Of a DNA stretch of 33,228 bases, positions 21,352 to 29,012 are shown piece after piece. Each line of letters starts with the position of its first letter. The first letter of the stretch is position 1. Below the pieces are notes generated by a model. It made no database searches. It was not told where the DNA came from and saw only the letters and a program-made list of their open reading frames with translations. Source of the stretch: Candidatus Nanoarchaeia archaeon. GTDB taxonomy: Archaea > Nanobdellota > Nanobdellia > SCGC-AAA011-G17 > JACPNG01. The position numbers and the translations under genes were made by a program. The stretch is from contig JAQTMK010000001.1 of the NCBI GenBank assembly GCA_028714375.1, positions 348,835 through 382,062 of the forward strand, in the 5' to 3' direction.

Positions 21352-22465
21352 ATTCAACGAAATCAATGCCTAATTCATTCTCAATCTCAGATTTTCCTTC
21401 TTTCTTTAAAGAATGCTTTGAACCAAATATCTGAGGTGATTTAACACCAGTTACAATCAACATTGTTCTTATTGTGTGATCCAGATCTTCAGAAATTTGA
21501 GCTCCCCAGATTATTCTTGCATCATCATCCAATCTTGAGGATACAGCCTCAACAACCTGCCTTGCTTCTTCTAAGGTCATATCTCTTCCCCCAGAGACAT
21601 TAATAAGAGCACCATTAGCTCCAGAAATATCAACATCAAGCAAAGGATTTGAAATTGCTTTTTCAACAGCTTCAATAGCTCTGTGTTCAGTATCAGATTC
21701 ACCAACACCAATCATTGCAACTCCACCATTACCCATAACAGCTCTTATGTCTGCAAAGTCTAAGTTAACAAGTCCAGCTTTAGTAACCAATTCTGCGATT
21801 CCTTTTACAGCATTTGTTAAAATCTCATCTGCAACTTTGAAAGCAGTGTGTAATGGTAAGTCTGGTGCTAATTCAAGTAATTTATCATTAGGTATAACAA
21901 TCAATGTATCAACAATGTTTTCTAGTTTTTCTAAACCAATCATTGCGTTTTCATATCTTCTTGAACCTTCCATCTCAAATGGTATTGTGACAATAGCAAC
22001 AGTCAAACATCCCATTTTCTTGGCGATTTCAGCAACAACAGGTGTACTTCCTGTTCCTGTTCCTCCACCTAAACCGCATGTGATAAATATTAAATCAGAT
22101 CCCTGTATTTTTTCTTTTATTTCATGTTCAGATTCTTTGGCTGCTTGCTCTCCAACCTGTGGGATAGATCCTGCTCCAAGACCCATGGTAATCTCTCTGC
22201 CAATTAAAATCTTAGATGAAGCATTTGTATATAATAAATCCTGAGCATCTGTATTTATTGCAATAGTCTCAGAACCAGTAATCCCAACCTCTGTCATCCT
22301 GTTGATTGTGTTGTTACCAGCACCACCGCAACCGATTACTTTTATCTTTGCTCTTTGTCTGGCTAAAATCTGCTCTAATTCCTCATCAATATCAGAAGTT
22401 CTTTGTGGGATTTTTTTAAGATCCAACTCGTCGTTATTTCTTACCTCTCTTATTATTCTATCCAT
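21350..22465 (-). CDS. ftsZ: Cell division protein FtsZ
   Basis: A 371-aa tubulin-fold GTPase that forms the division ring. The GTP-binding start is [17 protein letters not shown] (about 41-57), the tubulin signature [12 protein letters not shown] (131-142), and the T7 synergy loop [11 protein letters not shown] (about 234-244). There is an N-terminal extension of about 38 charged residues. The C-terminal tail is short and ends [13 protein letters not shown], a plausible docking peptide for partners such as SepF. The TAG stop overlaps the duplicated cassette. AT-rich promoter sequence (TTATATTTATATATTATAAA) precedes the ATG. Confidence 0.97.
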   Translation of the reverse strand: MDRIIREVRNNDELDLKKIPQRTSDIDEELEQILARQRAKIKVIGCGGAGNNTINRMTEVGITGSETIAINTDAQDLLYTNASSKILIGREITMGLGAGSIPQVGEQAAKESEHEIKEKIQGSDLIFITCGLGGGTGTGSTPVVAEIAKKMGCLTVAIVTIPFEMEGSRRYENAMIGLEKLENIVDTLIVIPNDKLLELAPDLPLHTAFKVADEILTNAVKGIAELVTKAGLVNLDFADIRAVMGNGGVAMIGVGESDTEHRAIEAVEKAISNPLLDVDISGANGALINVSGGRDMTLEEARQVVEAVSSRLDDDARIIWGAQISEDLDHTIRTMLIVTGVKSPQIFGSKHSLKKEGKSEIENELGIDFVE

Positions 22466-22523
22466 GTTCTAAAGGATTTTTTTTATAATATATAAATATA
22501 ATTATAGTTTAATATATAGAATG

Positions 22524-24143
22524 CTATTTATGTGTGAAATAGAATTGGTTTTTGGAATCTCTCCTGCAAAATCCAAACCTTTCAAACTGAATGATGTCAT
22601 CTACCTTTACTTTTTCTATTGATTTATGACAAAACCCTTTAACTACTTTTGAATCGTCCATTACAATCTCAATCTTAATTAGATCATCTGCAGGTAACCA
22701 ATGTATTAGTCTTGCCTTTAGATTTTGGTCATAATCTTCAGAAATAAAATTATTATCCATGAAATTAAAAAGATGCATAAATCTGTAAACTTTGTTTTTT
22801 TCTAATTTGTCTTCAACCAAAAATTCATCTGAAGTCTCGAGTGTGTTAAACCCTCTTTTCTCATCTTCAGGATGCAATGGAACTTTAACTTTTAGTTTTG
22901 GACAGTTTTTTATTTTTATTTTTTTGCCTTTTTCGCTTATGAACATATATCTGTTAGAATCAAAATCAAGCAATTTTTTGTTTTTAACAATTAAATCATC
23001 CCAAGTCATTGTTGCTTCAGCCTTGCTTATTCCAGTGCTTAAAACAAATTCTTTTATTGCTTCAGGTAAAAATCCTCTTCTTTTTAGAGCAACCAAGGTG
23101 ATTAATCTTGGATCATCCCATCCTGTTAATTCTTTCTTCTCTATCTTTTCTCTTATAATTCTTCCTGATGCAGGAACTCCTTTTATGTTTAATCTTCCAA
23201 ATTCATAGGTTGTAGTCAGATCATATCCTAATAATTTCTGAATATGTCTTTGTAATTCAGATCTTAATTCAAATTCTTTTGATCTCAATCTGTGTGTTAT
23301 CTTGAAATGACCGTCCATGATTGCGTTCTGGAAATCATAATTTGGCCATATTCTGTATTTTTTTCCGTGTCTTGCATGTTCTTCCTCGATGATTCTGAAA
23401 ATAGTGGGGTCTCTCATTGTGGTATTTTTATGTTCCAAATCTATTTTTAATCTCAAAACCATAGAACCTTTCTTTGCTTTTGGAAATTCTTTCCATAATT
23501 TCAAATTTTCCTCAATAGAATTTTCTCTGCATTTGCATTCTTTTCCTTTTGTCCTGTATTCACTCATTGTTTTAGTAGAGCATTTGCACATGTACGCTTT
23601 TCCTTTTTTGATAACCTCTTCAGCTTTACTATAATATAGTTCCATGTGATCAGAAGCATAAATTAACTTGTCCCATTTAACTCCAAGCCATTTAAAATTA
23701 TCCATCATAATATCATAAAATTCTTTTTTTACCAAAGTTGGATTTGTATCTTCAAATCTTAAGTAAAATTTCCCGTTATGTTGTTTTGCTAATTCATAGT
23801 TTAATATCAATGACTTTGCATGGCCAATATGGGGATATTTTTCAGGTCCAGGGGGGAATGCAGTTATTATTTTCCCTTTTATATTTAAAAATTCAAAAAT
23901 ATCTCTTTCTTTTTTCTCTTTTTTCTCAAGTAATTCAGGAGCAATTTTCTCAAGCATTAATCTTTGTTCTTCTAGTTTCATAGAATTAACTTCTTCAAGA
24001 ACCTCAGGTATTAATTTTAGGATTTCCTGTTTGTCTACCTTTTTGTTTTCTCCAATAACTTTTCCTATTACAGCGCCCTCGCTTGCTTTTCCGTTATATT
24101 TTAAGGCATTCTGTAACGCATACTTTAAAATTAGCTCTCTCAT
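22524..24143 (-). CDS. gltX: Glutamyl-tRNA synthetase, archaeal type
   Basis: A 539-aa class I synthetase of the archaeal/eukaryotic GluRS-GlnRS branch. An N-terminal helical domain (about 1-85) precedes the Rossmann fold with the HIGH motif (YPHIGHAKSL, H105-H108). 'RFEDTNPTLVKKEFYDIMMDNFKWLGVKWD' is diagnostic. The KMSKS equivalent falls in 'TWDDLIVKNKKLLDFDSNRYMF'. 'CKCSTKTMSEYRTKGKECKC' forms a four-Cys zinc-binding knuckle (about 181-200). The C-terminal part is the beta-barrel anticodon domain. Whether it also charges tRNA-Gln (then amidated by GatDE) cannot be told from this window. It has its own promoter, divergent from the PUA gene. Confidence 0.95.
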   Translation of the reverse strand: MRELILKYALQNALKYNGKASEGAVIGKVIGENKKVDKQEILKLIPEVLEEVNSMKLEEQRLMLEKIAPELLEKKEKKERDIFEFLNIKGKIITAFPPGPEKYPHIGHAKSLILNYELAKQHNGKFYLRFEDTNPTLVKKEFYDIMMDNFKWLGVKWDKLIYASDHMELYYSKAEEVIKKGKAYMCKCSTKTMSEYRTKGKECKCRENSIEENLKLWKEFPKAKKGSMVLRLKIDLEHKNTTMRDPTIFRIIEEEHARHGKKYRIWPNYDFQNAIMDGHFKITHRLRSKEFELRSELQRHIQKLLGYDLTTTYEFGRLNIKGVPASGRIIREKIEKKELTGWDDPRLITLVALKRRGFLPEAIKEFVLSTGISKAEATMTWDDLIVKNKKLLDFDSNRYMFISEKGKKIKIKNCPKLKVKVPLHPEDEKRGFNTLETSDEFLVEDKLEKNKVYRFMHLFNFMDNNFISEDYDQNLKARLIHWLPADDLIKIEIVMDDSKVVKGFCHKSIEKVKVDDIIQFERFGFCRRDSKNQFYFTHK

Positions 24144-24161
24144 AAATCAAATTAACTTAAT

Positions 24162-24184
24162 CCTATATAAAAACCTTTTTATAC
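24162..24184. promoter_or_regulatory. Overlapping divergent TATA boxes (gltX and PUA gene)
   Basis: On minus, GGTTTTTATATAGG (24162-24175) is about 25 nt before gltX. On plus, CCTTTTTATAC (24174-24184) is about 25 nt before ATG 24206. Both imply leaderless starts. Confidence 0.55.
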
Positions 24185-24205
24185 AATAATTCCTGTTAAA
24201 TCTGG

Positions 24206-24655
24206 ATGGAAAGACATTTTTTTAATTCAAAGGAAAAAAAGGAATTTTTTAAGAGAATGGAGAAACATTATGGCATTGATGAATTAAAACTTGACACTGT
24301 AATCATGAAAGATCAGAAAGGCAAGATATATTTAATTTCAAATAAATTCAAAGATATAAACGAAAAAGATTTTAGAATTGCTTCTTATGGTTTGTATTTT
24401 GCTACAGATATTAACGAGTTAAGGTTATCAATAGAAGGCTCTCAGATAATTGGCAAACTTGCAACAAAAAATATTTTAGAACTGAATGAAACACAGATTA
24501 AAAAATGGATGCAGGGCCAGGACATAGATTTTAAGAACGAAACTGAAGGATTTTTTTTAATTAAACACAAAAAAGATTTTTATGGTTGTGGTAAGTACAA
24601 GAACGGGATTATTATGAATTATGTTCCAAAAGACAGAAGAATTAAGTTTGAATAA
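24206..24655 (+). CDS. PUA-like RNA-binding protein (NOL1/NOP2/Fmu C-terminal domain type)
   Basis: A 149-aa protein. The second half 'ASYGLYFATDINELRLSIEG', 'QIIGKLATKNILELNETQIKKWMQGQDI', 'GFFLIKHKKDFYGCGKYKNG' and 'IIMNYVPKDRRIKF' matches the PUA-like domain found at the C-terminus of rRNA cytosine methyltransferases, here as a stand-alone protein. Such domains bind tRNA or rRNA. It lacks the methyltransferase core, so it probably guides another enzyme or is a ribosome/tRNA factor. The N-terminal 45 residues form a short alpha/beta segment (FFKRMEKHYGIDEL). It has its own promoter. Confidence 0.78.
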   Translation: MERHFFNSKEKKEFFKRMEKHYGIDELKLDTVIMKDQKGKIYLISNKFKDINEKDFRIASYGLYFATDINELRLSIEGSQIIGKLATKNILELNETQIKKWMQGQDIDFKNETEGFFLIKHKKDFYGCGKYKNGIIMNYVPKDRRIKFE

Positions 24656-24684
24656 GATACAAATATATACGTAGAGTATAAAAA

Positions 24685-24704
24685 AGGAAGCCAGATAGCT
24701 TCCT
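24685..24704 (-). terminator. Hairpin terminator with T-tract
   Basis: AGGAAGC-CAGATA-GCTTCCT (7-bp perfect stem) is followed on the minus strand by TTTTTATACTC. It lies 20 nt after the stop of the heptad-repeat gene. AAATTTTTT on the plus side could also end the PUA gene transcript. Confidence 0.75.
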
Positions 24705-24724
24705 AAATTTTTTAAATCTGGGAG

Positions 24725-25243
24725 TTATTCAGATATCAATTCTAGAATATCAATTCCCTTTTCTCTTTCGCTAGGGGATATGTCACATTCATCCAAATCT
24801 CCATTGATACAAGAGACATCTCCTCTGATATTCGAGACATCTCCTCTGATATTCGAGACATCTCCTCTGATATTCGAGACATTCCCACTGATACAAGAGA
24901 CATCTCCTCTGATACAAGGGACCTCTCCTCTGATATTCGAGACATCTCCCCTGATCCAAGGGACCTCTCCTCTGATATTCGAGACATCTCCCCTGATCCA
25001 AGAGACATATCCACTGATATTCGAGACATCTCCTCTGATATTCGAGACATCTCCTCTGATATTCGAGACATCTCCTCTGATATTCGAGACATTTCCTCTG
25101 ATATTCGAGGCATATCCACTGATATTCGAGACATCCCCTTGGAGAGATTGTGACACAGTTCCCCAGATTTTAGAGTGAATCCCACGCAGTTTTGAAAGAC
25201 CCCCATTGGATTCACCTTTAATTCTAAAAAGTCGCTTTTTCAA
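24725..25243 (-). CDS. Heptad (GDVSNIR) repeat protein, predicted beta-solenoid
   Basis: A 172-aa protein. A basic N-terminus (residues 1-35) is followed by 17 tandem seven-residue units of consensus G-D-V-S-N-I-R (variants GEVPWIR, GYVSWIR, GNVSNIR, GDVSCIS) from about 36 to 154, then a C-terminal cap GDLDECDISPSEREKGIDIL. Gly at position 1, with Val and Ile at fixed positions 3 and 6, suggests a solenoid built from short strands. From memory, proteins with similar GDVS-type repeats and a 'DLDECEI...ER..GIDI' cap occur in archaea and phages, with no known function. The start is TTG with GGAGGTG five nt before it. It follows cassette copy B and ends at a hairpin. Confidence 0.75.
   Translation of the reverse strand: MKKRLFRIKGESNGGLSKLRGIHSKIWGTVSQSLQGDVSNISGYASNIRGNVSNIRGDVSNIRGDVSNIRGDVSNISGYVSWIRGDVSNIRGEVPWIRGDVSNIRGEVPCIRGDVSCISGNVSNIRGDVSNIRGDVSNIRGDVSCINGDLDECDISPSEREKGIDILELISE
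24808..25135 (-). repeat. 21-bp tandem repeat array in the heptad-repeat gene
   Basis: Units of the form TCTGATATTCGAGACATCTCC (plus-strand sense, shown as one unit of about 21 nt, quoted without flanks: TCTGATATTCGAGACATCT) repeat without spacers. Some neighbouring units are identical at DNA level, implying recent copy-number change. As 21 is divisible by three, other frames on both strands stay open, creating false ORFs. Confidence 0.9.
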
Positions 25244-25277
25244 AATACACCTCCAATCAATTAAAGTTAATCTTCCA

Positions 25278-25391
25278 AGGTTTTCCCTTAGTTTTAGAAT
25301 TCAAAACACAGAACTAACTAAAGGAAATCACCTCTAAATTTACGTTAAAATTACAGTTAAAAACCAATAAAATTAATATTTAAACCTATCT
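25278..25391 (-). repeat. 114-bp duplicated non-coding cassette, copy B (behind lspA)
   Basis: Partner of 21238-21351, 4040 bp away in the same orientation: identical at 25278-25350 and 25360-25391, with a different 9-bp block between (25351-25359). It supplies the last five codons and stop of lspA (25373-25390) and then the leader of the heptad-repeat gene. Identity across non-coding DNA is about 105 of 114 positions by my alignment. Confidence 0.85.
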
Positions 25392-25795
25392 GTTTTAATC
25401 TGCAAATAAACCAATCCAATCAAACCGAAAACAATATAACAATCTGCGAAATTAAAAACATACCAGAACTTAAAATTAATAAAATCAATTACTGCACTGT
25501 GGAAAATCCTATCAATCAAGTTTCCAATAACCCCAGATATTAAAAACACAAGAGTATAACTTGTAAATTTATTTTTATCTCTCAAAAACCATCTAATCAG
25601 TAAAAACAGGACAATAATCCCAAAAACAATAAACAAGAAATTGTTTCCCTTAAACAATCCAAACAAAGCACCAGTATTTTTGATATAATTTAAAGAAAAA
25701 AAACTTAAAATTTCAATGCTTTTATCAATCATAAGTAATTTGCTTATCTGATCAATCAAAACTAAAATAATTCCAAGAAAAATAAATTTTTTCAT
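25373..25795 (-). CDS. lspA: Lipoprotein signal peptidase (signal peptidase II)
   Basis: A 140-aa membrane aspartyl protease that in bacteria cleaves prolipoprotein signal peptides before the lipid-modified Cys. Four TM helices are predicted. Family motifs present: D15 in 'LIDQISK', 'NYIKNTGALFGLF' (family N.GAAFG), 'SGVIGNLIDRI' (family GN..DR), and the catalytic pair D104 (AVIDFI) and D118 (FNFADCYIVFG). It is short at the C-terminus: the last residues DRFKY are coded by the duplicated cassette. LspA is rare in archaea, so transfer from bacteria is likely. Its ATG overlaps the upstream gene's stop (ATGA), tying it to the three-paralogue operon. Confidence 0.9.
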   Translation of the reverse strand: MKKFIFLGIILVLIDQISKLLMIDKSIEILSFFSLNYIKNTGALFGLFKGNNFLFIVFGIIVLFLLIRWFLRDKNKFTSYTLVFLISGVIGNLIDRIFHSAVIDFINFKFWYVFNFADCYIVFGLIGLVYLQIKTDRFKY

Positions 25796-26289
25796 TCTTC
25801 TAATTTAAGGAAAGCTTTGATATCATTAATCAAGTCATAAACTTCTTCATTAAGCTCTTTCTTGTATTTGTTAAATTTATTAGAATCAACAGTCTTGTCA
25901 TAAATTTCTCTCATAAAATGAAGCATGAAGTTTTTCTCCCAGACTTCTTCATAATCTTTTTCTAAATAAGCTTCAATCTCAACATTGACCGTACCTTTGT
26001 ACGTATGTCTGTCTTTTTTATCCTTTACTTCTTTGAAATTTTTGAATTTAATTGTAACTTCTATGAAAAATTTGATATAATCATCAACCTTTCTTTCATT
26101 TACCCATTTAATCTTTGTATTTTTTACAAATTCAGTCTCGTCTTTTAAGCTGTCAATGTATTCTTTTTCTGTAAAATCATAATTATGATCCATAACCCAT
26201 TTCTTGAGTAAACTGTAGAACTCTTTGACATTTATAATGCCCTCTCTTTCAAATTTCAAATCCCTTACTACAAAATCTCTTGTTGGCAT
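25792..26289 (-). CDS. Unknown family, third of three tandem paralogues
   Basis: A 165-aa soluble alpha/beta protein. It shares with the two upstream genes an N-terminal motif L(K)-(x)-R/E-x-GI(I/M)(D/N)(L/V)-x-x-(F/M)Y-x-x-(L/V)-(K/R)-x-W (here FEREGIINVKEFYSLLKKWV, residues 13-32), a middle hydrophobic strand (DDYIKFFIEVTIKFKNFKEV), a '(V/L)xIxAYLxxDYxxxW' segment (EIEAYLEKDYEEVWEKNF) and an acidic/helical end. There is no signal or TM helix. It overlaps lspA by ATGA. I do not recognise the family; the common fold and tandem order suggest a hetero-oligomer. Confidence 0.65.
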   Translation of the reverse strand: MPTRDFVVRDLKFEREGIINVKEFYSLLKKWVMDHNYDFTEKEYIDSLKDETEFVKNTKIKWVNERKVDDYIKFFIEVTIKFKNFKEVKDKKDRHTYKGTVNVEIEAYLEKDYEEVWEKNFMLHFMREIYDKTVDSNKFNKYKKELNEEVYDLINDIKAFLKLEE

Positions 26290-26326
26290 ATCATCCTCTT
26301 AATTTTAAAATATTAAAGCTTTTTGG

Positions 26327-26836
26327 TTACTGCATATACTGGTCAAAGTATTCTTTTATATAACTTTGTAAACTGTAAGTTTTGTCATAAACCTCTCTTT
26401 TATGGTCTTCAATTGTTTTTTTGGCTATGAATTTTTCAAACAAAGATTTAAACAATCCACGTTTTTCTGTATAATGCTTGTCAATATAAGAACTTATCCT
26501 TAACTCAAAGTCTCCTTTCTGTTTTTTTAGTTTTTTGTTGTCTATTACAACTTCAACATCAGTAACAGCAATTAATAACCAGACTATGCTTATCACATAA
26601 GTAATAAATGGAGTTTCTTCTTTTCTTCCTTCCCATACTAATTCTATTTTAAGAGCCCCACCAGGCATTTTTGTTTCTTTGTATGAAAGTTCATCAAATT
26701 TTTTTCCGCCAGAACCCTCATCAGCATAGCCATTAAAATCAAACCATCTTTTAAGATCTCTGTAAAAATCACCAAGGTCAATTATACCCACTCTTCTGAC
26801 CTTAAGTCCTGATGCAATCTCTATCCTTTCTGCCAT
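26327..26836 (-). CDS. Unknown family, second of three tandem paralogues
   Basis: A 169-aa member: 'GLKVRRVGIIDLGDFYRDLK' then RWFDFNGY at residues 10-37, the clearest copy of the shared N-terminal motif. The middle strand is very hydrophobic (PFITYVISIVWLLIAVTDVE), a borderline membrane segment that aligns with amphipathic strands in the other two, so I read it as a buried beta strand. 'FELRISSYIDKHYTEK' corresponds to the shared third block, followed by a basic helical region (KSLFEKFIAKKTIEDHKREV). It lies 37 nt upstream of the third copy and 12 nt downstream of the first. Confidence 0.65.
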   Translation of the reverse strand: MAERIEIASGLKVRRVGIIDLGDFYRDLKRWFDFNGYADEGSGGKKFDELSYKETKMPGGALKIELVWEGRKEETPFITYVISIVWLLIAVTDVEVVIDNKKLKKQKGDFELRISSYIDKHYTEKRGLFKSLFEKFIAKKTIEDHKREVYDKTYSLQSYIKEYFDQYMQ

Positions 26837-26848
26837 TTAAAATCACGT

Positions 26849-27394
26849 CTAACTAAATAAACCAATATCATCCTGTATTAGATTTTTAAGATCCATAAGT
26901 TCCATATAGATTCCACCCTCGTAATAACTCTGGATTCTTCTTTTGATTATGTATTTCTTGTAAAAATTATGGAGTTTTTCAGAAGATTCGCTTTTCTTCC
27001 ATTTATTTTTGTAATCCAATAAAGCATAAGCAGTTATCAATATCTCCATCTTGCACTTTTCCAGATTTTTACCTTCATATTTTACCTTTGAAACATGGGT
27101 GATAAGGAAACTTATGTTTATGAAATTTTTTACATAACCATCTACTTCTCTGTAAGCTTCAAATTTAATGCTTATTTCCTCGCCTTTGTCCTTTGATTTT
27201 GTAGTATTGTCTTTTTCATTGTAGATATACTTCATTTTTGAAAACCATGAACGTACATCTCCATACATCTTTGAAAGATCCATTATCCCTTCTTTTCTTA
27301 TCTTAAGTCCAGAACTTGGTGTAACAAATCTTTTGTCTCCTTCTAAAGAAGTAGTTATAAGTTGTGGAAGTTTCTTCCCTTTGTCTTTACCCAT
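26849..27394 (-). CDS. Unknown family, first of three tandem paralogues
   Basis: A 181-aa member with a longer N-terminus (MGKDKGKKLPQLITTSLEGD) before the shared motif SGLKIRKEGIMDLSKMYGDV then RSWFSKMKY (about residues 27-55). Middle block: DGYVKNFINISFLITHVSKV. Third block: KMEILITAYALLDYKNKWKK. The end is helical (YMELMDLKNLIQDDIGLF). It is the promoter-proximal gene of the leftward operon. Its TATA box is the palindrome at 27453-27460 also used by the divergent 504-aa gene, so the two operons are probably co-regulated. The function is unknown. Confidence 0.65.
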   Translation of the reverse strand: MGKDKGKKLPQLITTSLEGDKRFVTPSSGLKIRKEGIMDLSKMYGDVRSWFSKMKYIYNEKDNTTKSKDKGEEISIKFEAYREVDGYVKNFINISFLITHVSKVKYEGKNLEKCKMEILITAYALLDYKNKWKKSESSEKLHNFYKKYIIKRRIQSYYEGGIYMELMDLKNLIQDDIGLFS

Positions 27395-27452
27395 AACTTA
27401 AACAAATTTTAATAAATTAATAAGGGTTTCGGTATTGTCTCTTATGCAAAAA

Positions 27453-27460
27453 TTTATAAA
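27453..27460. promoter_or_regulatory. Single palindromic TATA box for two divergent operons
   Basis: TTTATAAA is self-complementary, with TGCA on both sides (TGCA AAAATTTATAAAA TGCA). Rightward it gives a start near 27483 just before GAGGTG and TTG 27498. Leftward it gives a start near 27430, before ATG 27394. No second TATA element is visible in the 103-bp gap. Confidence 0.6.
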
Positions 27461-27497
27461 ATGCAACAGATGTATTATTCTCTAGAGGTGTATATCT

Positions 27498-29012
27498 TTG
27501 GCCGAAGAGAAAAAAGATAAAAAGTTTTTATTAGCAATCGAATCTCCAGGAAGTATTCTTAGGAAACTGATTCAGACAGAAAAAGTAGTTGAGAAAGAAG
27601 TTCCAAAAGAAGAATTGTTGGGAAAGCTGGTTAAAAAACAGCAGTTCATAATTGAGAATCCGTATGAAGGGGTAGAAGGAAATTATTTCTGGTTTGTCGG
27701 TTTTATGAGGGATGCTATGCATCTAAACATAGAAAAAACCTCAGATGTTTTTACAGCAACAGAAGGTTCAAGCTTTTTTGGTGATTTATCAAGCAGAAGA
27801 TCAATCTTGCAGGAAAAAACTGCAAATTATATTGGTTTAATTGCAACAATGTCAAAAACTTTGTTCCAGATAGTAAGAGAAGTAAGAATTTTAAAAGAAA
27901 GATTAAGTTATTATGAAGATGCAAAAAAATATTATTCAAACAATCCAAAAGAAAGAGATGCAGGCGATGCAGCAGAAGTAGCTTTAAAATCCATATGGGT
28001 AGATATGGTAGAGGGAGGAATCCAGAATGCAGGTTCAGTCTATGGACTTGCCTCAAAGGTTGGTTTTTACACCTTACCTGATTTCTTTTTTAGGGTTCAT
28101 GCAAAAAGCAAGGACGATGTTGGTTCTAAAGTAAAAAATATTGAAGGGATTAATGAAAAATTGAAAGAAGTTTTGCAGAGAAAACTATACCAGTACTATA
28201 CCTGGAAGGAAAAAACCTATGATGAACTGAAAACAAGGGAAAAATTCACATTAAAATATTTAAGTCAGCAGTATGATGCAATGAAATTATATGCTTCATG
28301 GATAAAACCATACCTAAGATCTTTGGGAAAATTGGATATCGGCGGAAAAATTAACTCACTTAAGGATCCAAATCTTGTTACAGCTTTTGAAACTTCTCAG
28401 ATTGAACTGGAATTGATTGCAACTCAAAAAGATTTCAGGAGAACTACTGATTATGGATTGGTAAAAACAGAATACAAGAACGTTATCCCTCTGATAAGGA
28501 TTAAATTTAAATTTACAACAATACCTCAGATGAATTTCCAGGTAGGATATCAGAAAGGTCCTATCCACGGCGGTTTAAGTATGATAGAACTTGAGGGATA
28601 TACTCCAAAAAAAGAGGATTATGAAAAATACATTGAGAAAAAAGAGAATGAAGAGTTTGAAATAATAAAATCAATCGACAACACTCTCGAATCTCTTGGA
28701 GATGAATTGAAAAACTATTTAAGAGAGGCAGATAATCTGATTATGAAGAAAAAAGACGAAGAAGCTGCAAAAAATAAAAAAGAAGAGGAAAAAGAACCGG
28801 GTCCATTTAAAGCCTTGGTTATGGGATTCAAGCAGCTGAAGGATTCAACCAAAAAAATAGTCCCTTCAATGATTCCAGGAAAAGGAAATAAAGAAGAAAA
28901 ACTATCCTATCTTGCGCTAAAGGAAGAAAAAAAATCAGCAGAAGAAATAGGAGAAACACTTTACAATATCTATGATGTTTACAAAAAATCTCATGGGATG
29001 TTAAGTTGGTAA
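27498..29012 (+). CDS. Unknown 504-aa helical protein, first gene of the rightward operon
   Basis: No family recognised. The start is TTG with GAGGTG seven nt upstream. It contains no cysteine. The N-terminus is charged. A long helical region (about 75-275) includes 'SSRRSILQEKTANYIGLIAT', 'IVREVRILKERLSYYEDAKK' and aromatic-rich 'QRKLYQYYTWKEKTYDELKT'. A beta-type part follows (about 320-375, VIPLIRIKFKFTTIPQMNFQ). The end is a Lys/Glu-rich coiled coil and a basic linker (KAL...KKIVPSMIPGKG). No TM helix. It resembles a scaffold or structural protein more than an enzyme. It overlaps the 149-aa gene by 7 nt. Confidence 0.65.
   Translation: MAEEKKDKKFLLAIESPGSILRKLIQTEKVVEKEVPKEELLGKLVKKQQFIIENPYEGVEGNYFWFVGFMRDAMHLNIEKTSDVFTATEGSSFFGDLSSRRSILQEKTANYIGLIATMSKTLFQIVREVRILKERLSYYEDAKKYYSNNPKERDAGDAAEVALKSIWVDMVEGGIQNAGSVYGLASKVGFYTLPDFFFRVHAKSKDDVGSKVKNIEGINEKLKEVLQRKLYQYYTWKEKTYDELKTREKFTLKYLSQQYDAMKLYASWIKPYLRSLGKLDIGGKINSLKDPNLVTAFETSQIELELIATQKDFRRTTDYGLVKTEYKNVIPLIRIKFKFTTIPQMNFQVGYQKGPIHGGLSMIELEGYTPKKEDYEKYIEKKENEEFEIIKSIDNTLESLGDELKNYLREADNLIMKKKDEEAAKNKKEEEKEPGPFKALVMGFKQLKDSTKKIVPSMIPGKGNKEEKLSYLALKEEKKSAEEIGETLYNIYDVYKKSHGMLSW

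Noticed and set aside
24808..25135. CRISPR array
   Set aside because: Units are contiguous 21-bp repeats with no unique spacers and they code for a protein.
24780..25178. Long open frames on plus and other minus frames in the repeat array
   Set aside because: They arise because a 21-bp repeat keeps every frame open. Only the TTG-started frame with GGAGGTG and the ordered GDLDECD cap makes sense.
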